Shown piece by piece: positions 25,770 to 34,683 of a DNA stretch of 64,000 bases. The position numbers were made by a program, and so were the translations under genes. Source of the stretch: Streptosporangium amethystogenes (lineage in GTDB: Bacteria; Actinomycetota; Actinomycetes; Streptosporangiales; Streptosporangiaceae). Location of the stretch: contig NZ_JOEQ01000005.1 of assembly GCF_000721075.1 (NCBI RefSeq), positions 310,001 through 374,000 of the forward strand. Direction: 5' to 3'. The stretch's first letter is position 1, and each line of letters begins with the position of its first letter. The notes beneath the pieces were generated by a model. That model made no database searches, was not told where the DNA came from, and worked only from the letters and a program-made list of their open reading frames with translations.

Positions 25770-27251
25770 ATGCGCGCCACGCTAGAACTGCGTAATGTGG
25801 AAAAATCCTTTCCTGGCGCGCGAGCCCTCAAGGACGTCTCGCTCACCGCTTTCGCCGGCCGCGTTCACGCTCTGCTGGGTGAGAACGGCGCGGGCAAGTC
25901 GACGCTCATCAAAATCGCCTCCGGCGCGCTACAGCCGGACGCGGGTCAACTCCTGGTGGACGGTCGCCGGCAGCGGTTCACGCCGCGGTCCGCCAAGGCC
26001 GCCGGGGTACGGGTGCTGCACCAGGAACGCCAGATCGCGCTCACCCGGTCCGTCGCGGACAACGTTCTGCTCGATCTGCCGCCTCGGGGCAGGTTCGGCC
26101 TGGTCACCGGTCGCGGGGTGGCCCGCGAGGCCGGTCGGCGACTGGCGCGAGTCGGGGCCGACCTCGATCCCGACGCCCCCGCCTGGACCCTCAGCGTCGC
26201 CCAGATGCAGCTGCTGGAGCTGGCCCGGGCGGTGTGTGCGGACGCCAAGTGCATCATCATGGACGAGCCGACGGCGACCCTGCACCGCGCGGAGATCGAC
26301 CAGCTGTTCTCGGTCGTACGGCAGGTGCGCGACAGCGGCATCGCGGTCATCTACATCAGCCATCACCTCGACGAGGTGATGGAGCTCGCCGACGACTACA
26401 CGGTGCTGCGCGACGGGACGAAGGTCCACGACGGCCTGGTCGCGGAGGTGACGACCGGCGAACTGGTCAGCCACATGTTCGGCGACGAGGTCTCGATGCG
26501 ACGTGCTGACATTCACGAGGGCGCCGCGACCCCCGGCCCGGTGGCGATAGAACTCAAGGACGCCTGCTTCGGTGGAGCCGTCCGGTCGGTGAGCCTGAAG
26601 GCGCGCCGGGGCGAGGTGCTGGTGGTGACCGGCGCGGTCGGCTGCGGCAGCCGCGAGGTCGCGCGACTGATGGCGGGCGCCATCCAGCCGACGTCCGGCA
26701 CGGTGCGGATTCTGGACGGGCATCGGGGCGGACGCCGGGCGGCGACCCGCGCGGGCGTCGGCTTCCTGCCGGCCGACCGCAAGCGCGAGGGCCTAATGCT
26801 GGATCGCTCCATTGTCGAGAACGCCCTGCTCGCCGAGAACGGCATGCTGCGAGCTCCCGCCTTCAACCCCCTCTCGGCGGCGCGCAGGGCAACCGAGGTC
26901 TGCCGGCGGCTGTCCGTCAAACTCTCCGACGTCCGCGCGCCGATCCGGGGGCTGAGCGGCGGTAACCAGCAGAAGGTCATCCTCGCCCGCTGGCTCCAGG
27001 TCGGTAGCGACGTCCTGGTCCTGGACGAACCCACTGCCGGAGTCGACATCCCGTCCAAGTCCGAGATCTACCGACTACTTCGCGAGCGGGCCGCCGCGGG
27101 TGACGCGGTGGTGGTGTTCTCGACCGAATACCAGGAGATCTGTTGCATCGCCGACCGCGTCGTGGTGATGCGGGACGGCCGGATCGCCGGTGAGCTTGAC
27201 GGCGAGAGCGCCACCGAGCACCGAATCTTCGAGATGGAACTAGGAAGCTGA
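25770..27251 (+). CDS. ribose/nucleobase-type ABC importer ATPase (tandem)
   Basis: A 493-residue tandem ATPase of the RbsA/MglA class. The first domain has Walker A GENGAGKSTLIK (about 34-45) and Walker B CIIMDEPTATLHRAE; the second has the usual degenerate loop GAVGCGSREVARLMAG and signature LSGGNQQKVILARWL. Such ATPases power uptake of pentoses, nucleosides or similar small polar compounds. ATG at 25770 has AAGGGG 7 bp upstream. It is the first gene of a seemingly continuous ten-gene plus-strand operon that reaches the NmrA-like gene. Confidence 0.9.
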   Translation: MRATLELRNVEKSFPGARALKDVSLTAFAGRVHALLGENGAGKSTLIKIASGALQPDAGQLLVDGRRQRFTPRSAKAAGVRVLHQERQIALTRSVADNVLLDLPPRGRFGLVTGRGVAREAGRRLARVGADLDPDAPAWTLSVAQMQLLELARAVCADAKCIIMDEPTATLHRAEIDQLFSVVRQVRDSGIAVIYISHHLDEVMELADDYTVLRDGTKVHDGLVAEVTTGELVSHMFGDEVSMRRADIHEGAATPGPVAIELKDACFGGAVRSVSLKARRGEVLVVTGAVGCGSREVARLMAGAIQPTSGTVRILDGHRGGRRAATRAGVGFLPADRKREGLMLDRSIVENALLAENGMLRAPAFNPLSAARRATEVCRRLSVKLSDVRAPIRGLSGGNQQKVILARWLQVGSDVLVLDEPTAGVDIPSKSEIYRLLRERAAAGDAVVVFSTEYQEICCIADRVVVMRDGRIAGELDGESATEHRIFEMELGS

Positions 27252-27252
27252 T

Positions 27253-28269
27253 ATGTCGGCAACGCAGACTCAGGTGGTCCTCCCGACGACCGCCCGGCGA
27301 AAGTGGCTCACTCCGGCGGTTCGCGAGCACCTCCAGGTCTATCTGCCGCTCTTGGTGATCGTCATCGCCCTGTCGGCGCTCGCCTCCTCTCGCAACGGCG
27401 CCTTCCTATCGACCATGAACCTGGAGCGGATGCTGGTCGCCAGTTCGGTGCTGGGCATTCTCGCGGTGGGCCAGACCTTCCTGCTCGTCGGTGGCCAGCT
27501 GGACCTCTCCGTGGGCAGCCTGGTCTCGCTGGGCAGTGTCCTCACCGCGAAGCTGGTGGCGGGCGAGGTGCCCGACGTCGTGATCGTGCTGGTCGCGGTC
27601 CTGGTCGGTGCGGCCTCCGGAGCGCTGTGGGGCCTGCTCGTGTCGCTGCTGCGGGTTCCACCGTTCATCCTGACGCTCGGCGGCCTGGCGGTGTTCGCCT
27701 CGATCGCGCTGACCGTGGCGAAGAGCACTCCGATTCCGCTGCCGACCGGCCTGGACTGGCTGCAGACGGGCAGCTTCCTCGGCCTGCGTACCCCGACCCT
27801 GATCTGGCTGCTCTGCGTGATCGTCGGCGGTGTACTGCTGCATTTCACCCGGTTCGGCCGTAACGTCTTCGCGCTCGGCGCGAACGAGGAAGCTGCCTTC
27901 CTCTCCGGTATCGCGACCACCCGGACGAAGATCGCGATTTTTGTCCTCAACGGCACGCTCGCCGGCCTAGCCGCGGTTGTTATCACCGGCAGGGTCGGCG
28001 CGGGCGATCCTCGGGCGGGCATCGGGCTCGAACTCGTCGTCATCGCGGCGATCGTGCTGGGTGGCGCCTCGCTGGCCGGCGGCCGCGGCTCGATCCTGGG
28101 AAGTCTGCTCGGTGTGCTCGTGCTCGGTGTCGTCACCAGCTCGCTGACGTTCCTGAGCGTTCCCGACTCCTACGACCAGTTCGTCTTCGGCGCGATCCTC
28201 ATCGCGGCCGTGTCGGTGACCGCCGGGGCCGACTTCCGCAGACGCCGCAAGGTCCAGCGACGTGCCTGA
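27253..28269 (+). CDS. ribose/nucleobase-type ABC permease
   Basis: A 338-residue permease of the RbsC/BPD_transp_2 family with about 9-10 hydrophobic segments. VGQTFLLVGGQLDLSVGSLVSLGSV (about 71-95) is the family hallmark, and GANEEAAFLSGIATTRTKIAIFVLNG (about 209-234) is the coupling-loop region. Only one permease gene is present, so a homodimer is expected. It starts 1 bp after the ATPase stop. Confidence 0.9.
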   Translation: MSATQTQVVLPTTARRKWLTPAVREHLQVYLPLLVIVIALSALASSRNGAFLSTMNLERMLVASSVLGILAVGQTFLLVGGQLDLSVGSLVSLGSVLTAKLVAGEVPDVVIVLVAVLVGAASGALWGLLVSLLRVPPFILTLGGLAVFASIALTVAKSTPIPLPTGLDWLQTGSFLGLRTPTLIWLLCVIVGGVLLHFTRFGRNVFALGANEEAAFLSGIATTRTKIAIFVLNGTLAGLAAVVITGRVGAGDPRAGIGLELVVIAAIVLGGASLAGGRGSILGSLLGVLVLGVVTSSLTFLSVPDSYDQFVFGAILIAAVSVTAGADFRRRRKVQRRA

Positions 28270-28300
28270 CCCGGCTGGCCCGAACGAAACGGAGAAAGTA

Positions 28301-29359
28301 ATGACCCAGCAAGAACCCGCATCCGGTGCCGCGATGACGGGCATCAGCCGACGGACACTGTTCACCGGCGCCGCCGCACTCGGCGGACTGGGACTGCTCA
28401 CCCCGATCCTCAGTGCCTGCGGGTCGTCGACCGGCTCCGCGCCGACCGGCTCCGCGGCGGGGATCGGTTCCGGCAAGACGATCGGGGTATCGCTCAACGG
28501 CCTCGTCGAGTACACCAGGTACGTCGCCGAGGGCGTCGCCAAGGTGCTGGACGGCACCTCGTACAACCTCAAGATCGTACAGGCCAACTTCGACGTACAG
28601 ACCGAACTGAAGAACCTCGAAAGCCTCATCTCGCAGGGCGTCGCCGGGCTGGTGGTGCTGCCCAACACCGTCGACACCGTGCTGTCGGCCGTGAAACAGG
28701 CCAAGTCGGCGGGCATCCCGACCGGCATCGCCCTGTGGGCGGCGCCGGGTCCGCTAGACGAGTACGCCAAGGGCGTCGCCCACGTCGACTCCGTCGGCGG
28801 CGGCCGGCTGATCGGCGACTGGCTCAAGAAGAACGCCAAGCCCGGCAAGGTCGTGGTGGTGCAGGGCGTGGTCGGGCAGGGCTTCTCGGAACGGATCGAC
28901 CAGGGCCTGGACGAATCGCTCAAGGGGAGCGGATTCCAGATTGTGCTCCGCGAACAGGGGTACTTCGACCGTAACAAGGCGGTCGGTGTCGTCGAGCGCG
29001 CTCTGCAGGCGCACCCGGACGTGACCACGATCGTGTCCTACGCCGCGGCGATGGGCAACGGCGTCTCCGCGTACCTGAAGCAGAACGACATCAAGAACAT
29101 CACCCACGTCACCAGCGACGCGGATGCGGAGATGCTGACCTGGCTGGGCACGCCGTACCTGGCGGCGACCCGCTACTACTCGGCGGCCGAGACCGGGGTG
29201 CTCGCCACCAAAGCAGTGCGCGCCGCGATCGAGGGCGGCGACCCGACTTTCAAGAACACCGTCTTCCAGGACATGATGACCGGCGAGAACAAGGATTCGA
29301 TCGTGGCGAAGTCACCGATGAGCTACCCGGAGTACGAGGGCAAGCTGACGGACCTGTGA
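28301..29359 (+). CDS. ribose-type substrate-binding lipoprotein
   Basis: A 352-residue periplasmic-binding protein (Peripla_BP_4 type). The N-terminus combines a twin-arginine motif (SRRTLFTG, about 17-24) with a hydrophobic core and a lipobox LSAC, so it is probably a Tat-exported lipoprotein. The ligand domain begins at KTIGVSLNGLVEYTRYVAEG. ATG at 28301 is chosen for GGAGAAA just upstream. As receptor of the importer at the head of the operon it binds the compound to be degraded. Sequence alone does not identify the ligand. Confidence 0.88.
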   Translation: MTQQEPASGAAMTGISRRTLFTGAAALGGLGLLTPILSACGSSTGSAPTGSAAGIGSGKTIGVSLNGLVEYTRYVAEGVAKVLDGTSYNLKIVQANFDVQTELKNLESLISQGVAGLVVLPNTVDTVLSAVKQAKSAGIPTGIALWAAPGPLDEYAKGVAHVDSVGGGRLIGDWLKKNAKPGKVVVVQGVVGQGFSERIDQGLDESLKGSGFQIVLREQGYFDRNKAVGVVERALQAHPDVTTIVSYAAAMGNGVSAYLKQNDIKNITHVTSDADAEMLTWLGTPYLAATRYYSAAETGVLATKAVRAAIEGGDPTFKNTVFQDMMTGENKDSIVAKSPMSYPEYEGKLTDL

Positions 29360-29420
29360 CGATGGCACCGTACCGGGTCGCCGGAGGTGCCGATCGATTC
29401 GACCCTTGTAGGAGTGACAG

Positions 29421-30290
29421 TTGAAACCATCCGCTTTTCGATACGCGTTGCCGTCGACGTTGCGGGATGCCATCGACATCCGGGCCAGGTTCGAGGACTC
29501 GGTGATCCTTGCCGGTGGACAGAGCCTCATCCCGACGATGAACTTCAGGCTGGCCAATCCGGAGGTTGTCATCGACCTGCGGAAACTTGACGAACTCAAC
29601 TATGTCCGGGTGGCGGACGGCGTCGTGCGGATCGGTGCGATGGCTCGGCAGCGAGTGGTCGAGCAGAACGACGAGGTCGCCGCGGCGAACCCGCTGATCC
29701 GCGAGACCCTGCTGAACGTGGCACACCCGGTGATCCGCAACCGGGGCACGGTCGGCGGCAGCCTGGCGCACGCCGATCCCTCCGCGGAGTTGCCGACGCT
29801 GCTGACCACGATGCGTGGCGCGATCACCGTCTGCGGGCCGTCGGGCCGCCGGACCATCGCGGCCGAGGATTTCTTCGAGTTCATCTTCACCACCGCCATG
29901 GAGCCCGACGAACTGCTCGTCGAGGCGGCCATACCGGCGCTGGAGCCCGGTGAGGGCTGGGCCTTCGCCGAGTTCGCCCGCAGGCACGGCGACTACTCGG
30001 TGGCCGGGGTCGCCGTCACGCTCAAACTCGGTGCCGACCGGAGGATCGACCGGGTACGGCTCGGCGCCTGCGGAATCGCCACCACGCCGGCCCTGCTGAC
30101 CGAGTGCGAGCGCTTCCTGACCGGCAAGTCGCCGTCGCCGGAGCTGTTCGCCGAGGCGGGGACACTGGCCCGCGACGCGGTCACCGTTTCCGACGACAGC
30201 GCGACGAGCAAGGTGTACCGGCAGCATGTACTCGCCGGCCTTGTCGCACGAAACCTCACAACGGCAATGACCAGAACAGATGGTGCGTGA
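29421..30290 (+). CDS. molybdenum hydroxylase FAD subunit (CoxM-like)
   Basis: A 289-residue medium subunit of a xanthine-dehydrogenase/CO-dehydrogenase-type enzyme. FAD-binding motifs are ILAGGQSLIPTMNFRLANP (about 30-48) and the second NRGTVGGSLAHADPSAELPT (about 110-129), where TVGGSLAHADP matches the family. It passes electrons from the Fe-S subunit to an acceptor. TTG start with GGAG 6 bp upstream. Its stop overlaps the ATG of the Fe-S subunit. Gene order M-S-L is that of cox operons. Confidence 0.88.
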   Translation: MKPSAFRYALPSTLRDAIDIRARFEDSVILAGGQSLIPTMNFRLANPEVVIDLRKLDELNYVRVADGVVRIGAMARQRVVEQNDEVAAANPLIRETLLNVAHPVIRNRGTVGGSLAHADPSAELPTLLTTMRGAITVCGPSGRRTIAAEDFFEFIFTTAMEPDELLVEAAIPALEPGEGWAFAEFARRHGDYSVAGVAVTLKLGADRRIDRVRLGACGIATTPALLTECERFLTGKSPSPELFAEAGTLARDAVTVSDDSATSKVYRQHVLAGLVARNLTTAMTRTDGA

Positions 30291-30808
30291 TGACCGAGAC
30301 CACTGAATTCGAGCCGAACGCCCTCGTCCGGATCAACGTCGAGGTCAACGGACGCGCGGTCAGCGAGGAGGTGTCGACCAGGCTGCTGCTGAGTGACTTC
30401 CTGAGGCACCAGCTCCGGCTGACCGGTACGCATGTCGGCTGCGAGCACGGGGTGTGCGGCGCCTGCACGGTCCACATCGACGGCACCCCGGCGAGGTCGT
30501 GCCTGACGCTGGCCGTCCAGGTGGACGGGTGCTCCATCCGCACCGTCGAGGGACTGGCGAACGCGGACGGGAGCCTGCACCCGGTGCAGCAGGCGTTCAA
30601 GGAGTGCCACGCACTGCAGTGCGGGTTCTGCACCCCGGGATTCATGATGGCGGTCGCCGGTCTCCTCGATGAGCGGGACGACCTGCGGACCGCCGAGGAC
30701 GACTCGATTCGTGAGGACATCGCGGGCAACGTCTGCCGGTGCACCGGCTACATGAACATCGTGTCGGCGGTGCGGCGTGCTGCCGAACTCACCAACGAGA
30801 AGGGGTGA
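30290..30808 (+). CDS. molybdenum hydroxylase 2Fe-2S subunit (CoxS-like)
   Basis: A 172-residue small subunit with two [2Fe-2S] clusters. Plant-ferredoxin-type ligands are Cys51, Cys56, Cys59 and Cys71 (CEHGVCGACTVHIDG); the proximal cluster uses Cys111, Cys114, Cys149 and Cys151 (CGFCTPG and CRCTGY). All eight ligands are present. It relays electrons between the molybdenum centre and FAD. ATG overlaps the FAD-subunit stop by one base. Confidence 0.92.
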   Translation: MTETTEFEPNALVRINVEVNGRAVSEEVSTRLLLSDFLRHQLRLTGTHVGCEHGVCGACTVHIDGTPARSCLTLAVQVDGCSIRTVEGLANADGSLHPVQQAFKECHALQCGFCTPGFMMAVAGLLDERDDLRTAEDDSIREDIAGNVCRCTGYMNIVSAVRRAAELTNEKG

Positions 30809-30814
30809 CGGCCG

Positions 30815-33217
30815 GTGTCCACCCGCCAGTTCGGCGCTCGGGTACAGCGCAACGAGGACGACAGGCTGATCCGGGGTAAGGGCCGCTACGTCGACGACAT
30901 CCCGCTGGAGGGCGCGCTGCACGGCGTGTTTGCACGCAGCAACGTCGCGCACGCGAAGATCACCCGCCTGGACGTCTCCAGAGCCGCGGCGCTGCCCGGC
31001 GTGCTGAAGGTATACACCCACGAAGACCTCGGCAGCCTCGATATGAAGATGCCGCTGCTGATCCCGCACCCGTGCATCACGCACGGCCGGACCCAGTATC
31101 CGCTCGCCCGCGACGAGGTGTTCTACGTCGGCCAGGCCATCGCGTTCGTCGTCGCCGTCGACCGCTACGTCGCCGAGGACGCCGCGCTGCTGATCGATGT
31201 CGAGTACGAGACGCTGCCCGTCGAGATCGACCTGCGACGCGCCGCCGAGCCCGGGGCGCCGCTCGTGCACGCCGACGTCCCGGGCAACATCGCGGCGAAC
31301 CTGGTGCAGGAGAGCGGCGACGTGGCATCGGCGTTCGCCAAAGCCGACCACATCACGTCGATCACCGTGCACTGCGAGCGGAGCACCGCCGCCCCGATGG
31401 AGTGCCTGGCGACCGCGGCGCGCTGGGACGAGGTGTCCGGCGAGCTGACGGTCTGGGACGGGACCCAGGCACCGATCGGGCTGCGCGGGGCACTGGCCAG
31501 CCTGTTCGATCTGGACGAGCACGCGGTACGGGTCATCGCTCCCGACGTGGGGGGCGGCTTCGGCCCGAAGATTCACTTCCCGTACGCGAACGAGGTCCTG
31601 GTGCCCCTGGCGGCCCGTGAGTTCGGCCGTCCGGTGAAGTGGATCGAGGACCGCTCCGAGAACTTCGTGCACATGACCCACGAGCGGCTGCAGATCCACG
31701 ACATCGAGCTCGCGGCCACCAGGGACGGAATCGTGCTGGGGCTGCGGGACCGGTTCCTGCACGACACCGGGGCGTTCATCCCCTACGGCATCGCGGTCGC
31801 CCAGGTGGCCTCCTGCCAGATCGCCGGTCCCTACCGGATCCCCAACATCCTGGTCGAGTTCTCCTGCGTCTACACGCCCACCGTGCCGGTGACGCCCTAC
31901 CGCGGCTGCGGGCGGCCCCAGGCCAACTTCGCGATCGAGCGGGCGATGGACCAGCTCGCCGACGAACTTGGGCTGGATCGGTTCGAGATCCGCCGGCGCA
32001 ACTTCATCCAGCCCGAGGAGTTCCCCTACACCCGGCCGAACCTCATCTTCGCGGACGGCCTGCCGGTGACGCACGACTCCGGTGAGTACGAGCAGGCGCT
32101 GCGGGCGCTGATGGACGCACTCGACGTCGACGCGTTCAAGGCGGACCAGCAGGCGGCCCTGGAACAGGGACGCTACCTGGGCCTTGGCCTGTCCTTCTAC
32201 GTCGAGGGCACCGGCCTCGGCCCGTACGAGGGCGGCCACGTCCGCGTCCATCCGATCACCGGAAAGGTGTTCGTTAACACCGGCCTGACCACCCAGGGAC
32301 AGGGCCACGCCACGGTGTTCGCGCAGATCGTCTCCGATCAGCTCGGCGTGGCGGTGGAGGACGTCATCGTCGTCGAGGGCGACACCGGGGTGTACGACTG
32401 GGGCGTCGGCACCTTCGCCAGCCGTGCCGCGGTCGTCAGCGGCAGCGCGGTGCACAAGGCCGCCGTACTGGCCAGGAAGCAGCTGATCGACGCCGCGGCC
32501 AACATGCTGGAGGCGAACCCGGACGACATCGAGCTCTCCGACGGCCGGGCCTTCGTCGCGGGCTCCGGAGTCGACGGGGTGACGCTGGCCGAGATAGCGA
32601 CGGCCAGCAACCCGCTGCGCTACGCCTTCAACAAGGCCGCCGAGCGCGCGACCCAGTTCGCACCGGCGGCCCGCAGCGATGGCCCGCCGCTCGCCGAGGG
32701 GGCACACCCGGGCATCGAGGCGACCGACTACTACGCGCCGCCGCACGCCACCTGGGCCTACGGCGTGCACGGTGCGATCGTCGAGGTCGACCCGATGACC
32801 TACGGCATCAAGATCCACCGTTACGTCTGCGTGCACGACTGCGGAAACATGATCAACCCGATGATCGTCGAGGGCCAGATCGCCGGCGGGGTGGCCCAGG
32901 GGATGGGCGGTGCGTTCTACGAGAAACTGGAGTACGACGAGGACGGAGCCCTGCGCAACGCGAGTTTCATGGACTTCCTGATCCCCTACGCGACCGAGAT
33001 TCCGCACGTGGAGATGATCCACCAGGAGACGCCGTCGCCGCTGAACCCGCTCGGCATCAAGGGCGTCGGCGAAGCCGGCACCATCCCGGTGGCGCAGGTG
33101 ATCGCCTCGGCGATTGAGGACGCGCTGCGACCGCTGGAGATCGCGCCGATCAGGAAGGTGCCGCTGAGCCCGTCCCTGCTCCACTCGTACGTCACCGAGG
33201 CCGGGCTTCGGAAGTGA
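30815..33217 (+). CDS. molybdenum hydroxylase large subunit (CoxL/XdhB-like)
   Basis: An 800-residue molybdopterin cytosine dinucleotide-binding subunit. Ald_Xan_dh_C hammerhead domain (about 18-125, RLIRGKGRYVDDIPLEGALHGVFARSNVAHA) is followed by the Mo-binding domains. The presumed general base is Glu753 in KGVGEAGT. The active-site loop reads PYRGCGRPQ (Cys365) rather than AYRCSFR of true CO dehydrogenase or the common AYRGAGR, so this is not a CO dehydrogenase and may use an unusual pocket. It probably hydroxylates a heterocycle or aldehyde. GTG start; GTGA overlap with the amidase. Confidence 0.88.
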   Translation: MSTRQFGARVQRNEDDRLIRGKGRYVDDIPLEGALHGVFARSNVAHAKITRLDVSRAAALPGVLKVYTHEDLGSLDMKMPLLIPHPCITHGRTQYPLARDEVFYVGQAIAFVVAVDRYVAEDAALLIDVEYETLPVEIDLRRAAEPGAPLVHADVPGNIAANLVQESGDVASAFAKADHITSITVHCERSTAAPMECLATAARWDEVSGELTVWDGTQAPIGLRGALASLFDLDEHAVRVIAPDVGGGFGPKIHFPYANEVLVPLAAREFGRPVKWIEDRSENFVHMTHERLQIHDIELAATRDGIVLGLRDRFLHDTGAFIPYGIAVAQVASCQIAGPYRIPNILVEFSCVYTPTVPVTPYRGCGRPQANFAIERAMDQLADELGLDRFEIRRRNFIQPEEFPYTRPNLIFADGLPVTHDSGEYEQALRALMDALDVDAFKADQQAALEQGRYLGLGLSFYVEGTGLGPYEGGHVRVHPITGKVFVNTGLTTQGQGHATVFAQIVSDQLGVAVEDVIVVEGDTGVYDWGVGTFASRAAVVSGSAVHKAAVLARKQLIDAAANMLEANPDDIELSDGRAFVAGSGVDGVTLAEIATASNPLRYAFNKAAERATQFAPAARSDGPPLAEGAHPGIEATDYYAPPHATWAYGVHGAIVEVDPMTYGIKIHRYVCVHDCGNMINPMIVEGQIAGGVAQGMGGAFYEKLEYDEDGALRNASFMDFLIPYATEIPHVEMIHQETPSPLNPLGIKGVGEAGTIPVAQVIASAIEDALRPLEIAPIRKVPLSPSLLHSYVTEAGLRK

Positions 33218-34683
33218 GCGAGGTGCGGGCACCGCGACGCCAGGAAACGGAACTCACCGACCTCTCGGCGGTCGATCTGCAGGCGCTGCTGCGGTACGGC
33301 GAGGTCTCCGCGACCGAGGTGCTCGACGCGCACCTGGCGCGGATGGCGGAGCTGAACCCGATGATCAACGCCGTCTGCTCGGTCAGCGAGGATCGCGCGC
33401 GGGCCGAGGCACGGCGAGCCGACGACCGGATGGCTCGCGGCGAGTACCTTGGCCCGCTGCACGGCCTGCCGATCCTGCACAAGGACCTGATCGAGACCGC
33501 GGGGGTGCGTACCACCTTCGGGTCGGCGGCATACCGTGATCATGTCCCTGCCCAGGACGCGCTGATCGTGCGGCGGGCGGCCGACGCCGGAGCCGTGATG
33601 CTCGGGAAGACGAACACCCCGCAGTTCGGCACCGGCGGCCACACCTGGAACGCACTGTTCGGCACGACGGTGAATCCATACGACACCACCCGGAGCGCCG
33701 GGGGCAGCAGCGGAGGCTCGGCGGCGGCGCTCGCCGCCGGAATGGCACCGCTGGCGACCGGTACCGACATGGCGGGATCGCTCCGGATTCCGGCGGCGTT
33801 CTGCAACGTGGTCGGGATGCGCCCCTCACCTGGCCGGGTGCCGTGGCTCCCGTCACGGATGGGGTGGTTTCCCTATGTGGTGCCGGGGCCGATGGCACGG
33901 ACCGTCAACGACCTCGCGCTGCTGCTGTCGGTGACGGCCGGGCCGGACGCCCGGGCGGCGATCTCGATCGAGGAGCGGGGCGACCGGTTCGCCCCGCCGC
34001 TCAACGCCGCCCTCTCGAAGCTCAAGGTCGCCTGGGCGCCCGGCATCGCCGGGCTACCGGTGGACGCCGACGTCCATCTGGTACTGGAGCGGCTGGGTGG
34101 CACGCTCTGCGGACTCGGCGCCGAGGTGGTCGAGGCGGAACCGGACCTCACCGGCGCGGACGAGGCGTTTCTCACCTGGCGGTCCTGGTACTACGCCACC
34201 AGCTACGGAACGTTGCTGCGCGAGCGCCCCGAGGTGCTTGACGAGTTCACCGCGGCCAACACCCGGGCGGGCCTGGCCGTGAGCGGCGAGGATCTCGGAC
34301 GGGCCGAGGTGCTGCGGACCGCTCTGCACCTGCGGATGGCGGACTTCTTCGCGGAGTACGACATCCTCGTCATGCCGTGCGTGCCGGTCGCGCCGTTCGG
34401 CGCGGACAGCCGCCACCCCGAGACGCTGGGCGACGCGCCGGTGGTCTCCTACCTGGACTGGATGCGGCACCTCTACTACATCACCGCCACCGGGTTGCCC
34501 GCGGTGAGCCTGCCGGCCGGTTTCACCGAGCGGGGGTTGCCGGTGGGGGTGCAGATCGTGGCCGGACCCAGACGCGATCTCGACGCGCTGAGGTTCGCCC
34601 GTGCGCTGGAGATGGCGACCGGGTTCGGTGCCGTCCGGCCAACCGGCGTAGCCCACAATTCTGCTCGAAAGGTATTGAAGTGA
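33214..34683 (+). CDS. amidase-signature hydrolase
   Basis: A 489-residue amidase-signature enzyme. The catalytic triad is complete: Lys90 (LHKDL), cis-Ser165 (GGSSGGS) and nucleophile Ser189 (TDMAGSLRIP); the 75- and 24-residue spacings equal those of well-studied family members. It hydrolyses a linear amide or ureido group to an acid. Its place after the molybdenum enzyme and beside HyuAB suggests that it acts on the ring-opened amide (inference). GTG start overlaps the previous stop; its own stop overlaps the CoA-transferase GTG. Confidence 0.88.
   Translation: MSEVRAPRRQETELTDLSAVDLQALLRYGEVSATEVLDAHLARMAELNPMINAVCSVSEDRARAEARRADDRMARGEYLGPLHGLPILHKDLIETAGVRTTFGSAAYRDHVPAQDALIVRRAADAGAVMLGKTNTPQFGTGGHTWNALFGTTVNPYDTTRSAGGSSGGSAAALAAGMAPLATGTDMAGSLRIPAAFCNVVGMRPSPGRVPWLPSRMGWFPYVVPGPMARTVNDLALLLSVTAGPDARAAISIEERGDRFAPPLNAALSKLKVAWAPGIAGLPVDADVHLVLERLGGTLCGLGAEVVEAEPDLTGADEAFLTWRSWYYATSYGTLLRERPEVLDEFTAANTRAGLAVSGEDLGRAEVLRTALHLRMADFFAEYDILVMPCVPVAPFGADSRHPETLGDAPVVSYLDWMRHLYYITATGLPAVSLPAGFTERGLPVGVQIVAGPRRDLDALRFARALEMATGFGAVRPTGVAHNSARKVLK

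Noticed and set aside
29421..33217. True aerobic CO dehydrogenase
   Set aside because: The large subunit lacks the AYRCSFR loop with the Mo/Cu-bridging cysteine; the name Cox-like here refers to subunit layout only.
29993..33232. 1079-codon minus-strand open frame
   Set aside because: It runs opposite the CoxS and CoxL-like genes, which have complete cofactor motifs. The translation is rich in Arg, Gly, Val and His without domains.
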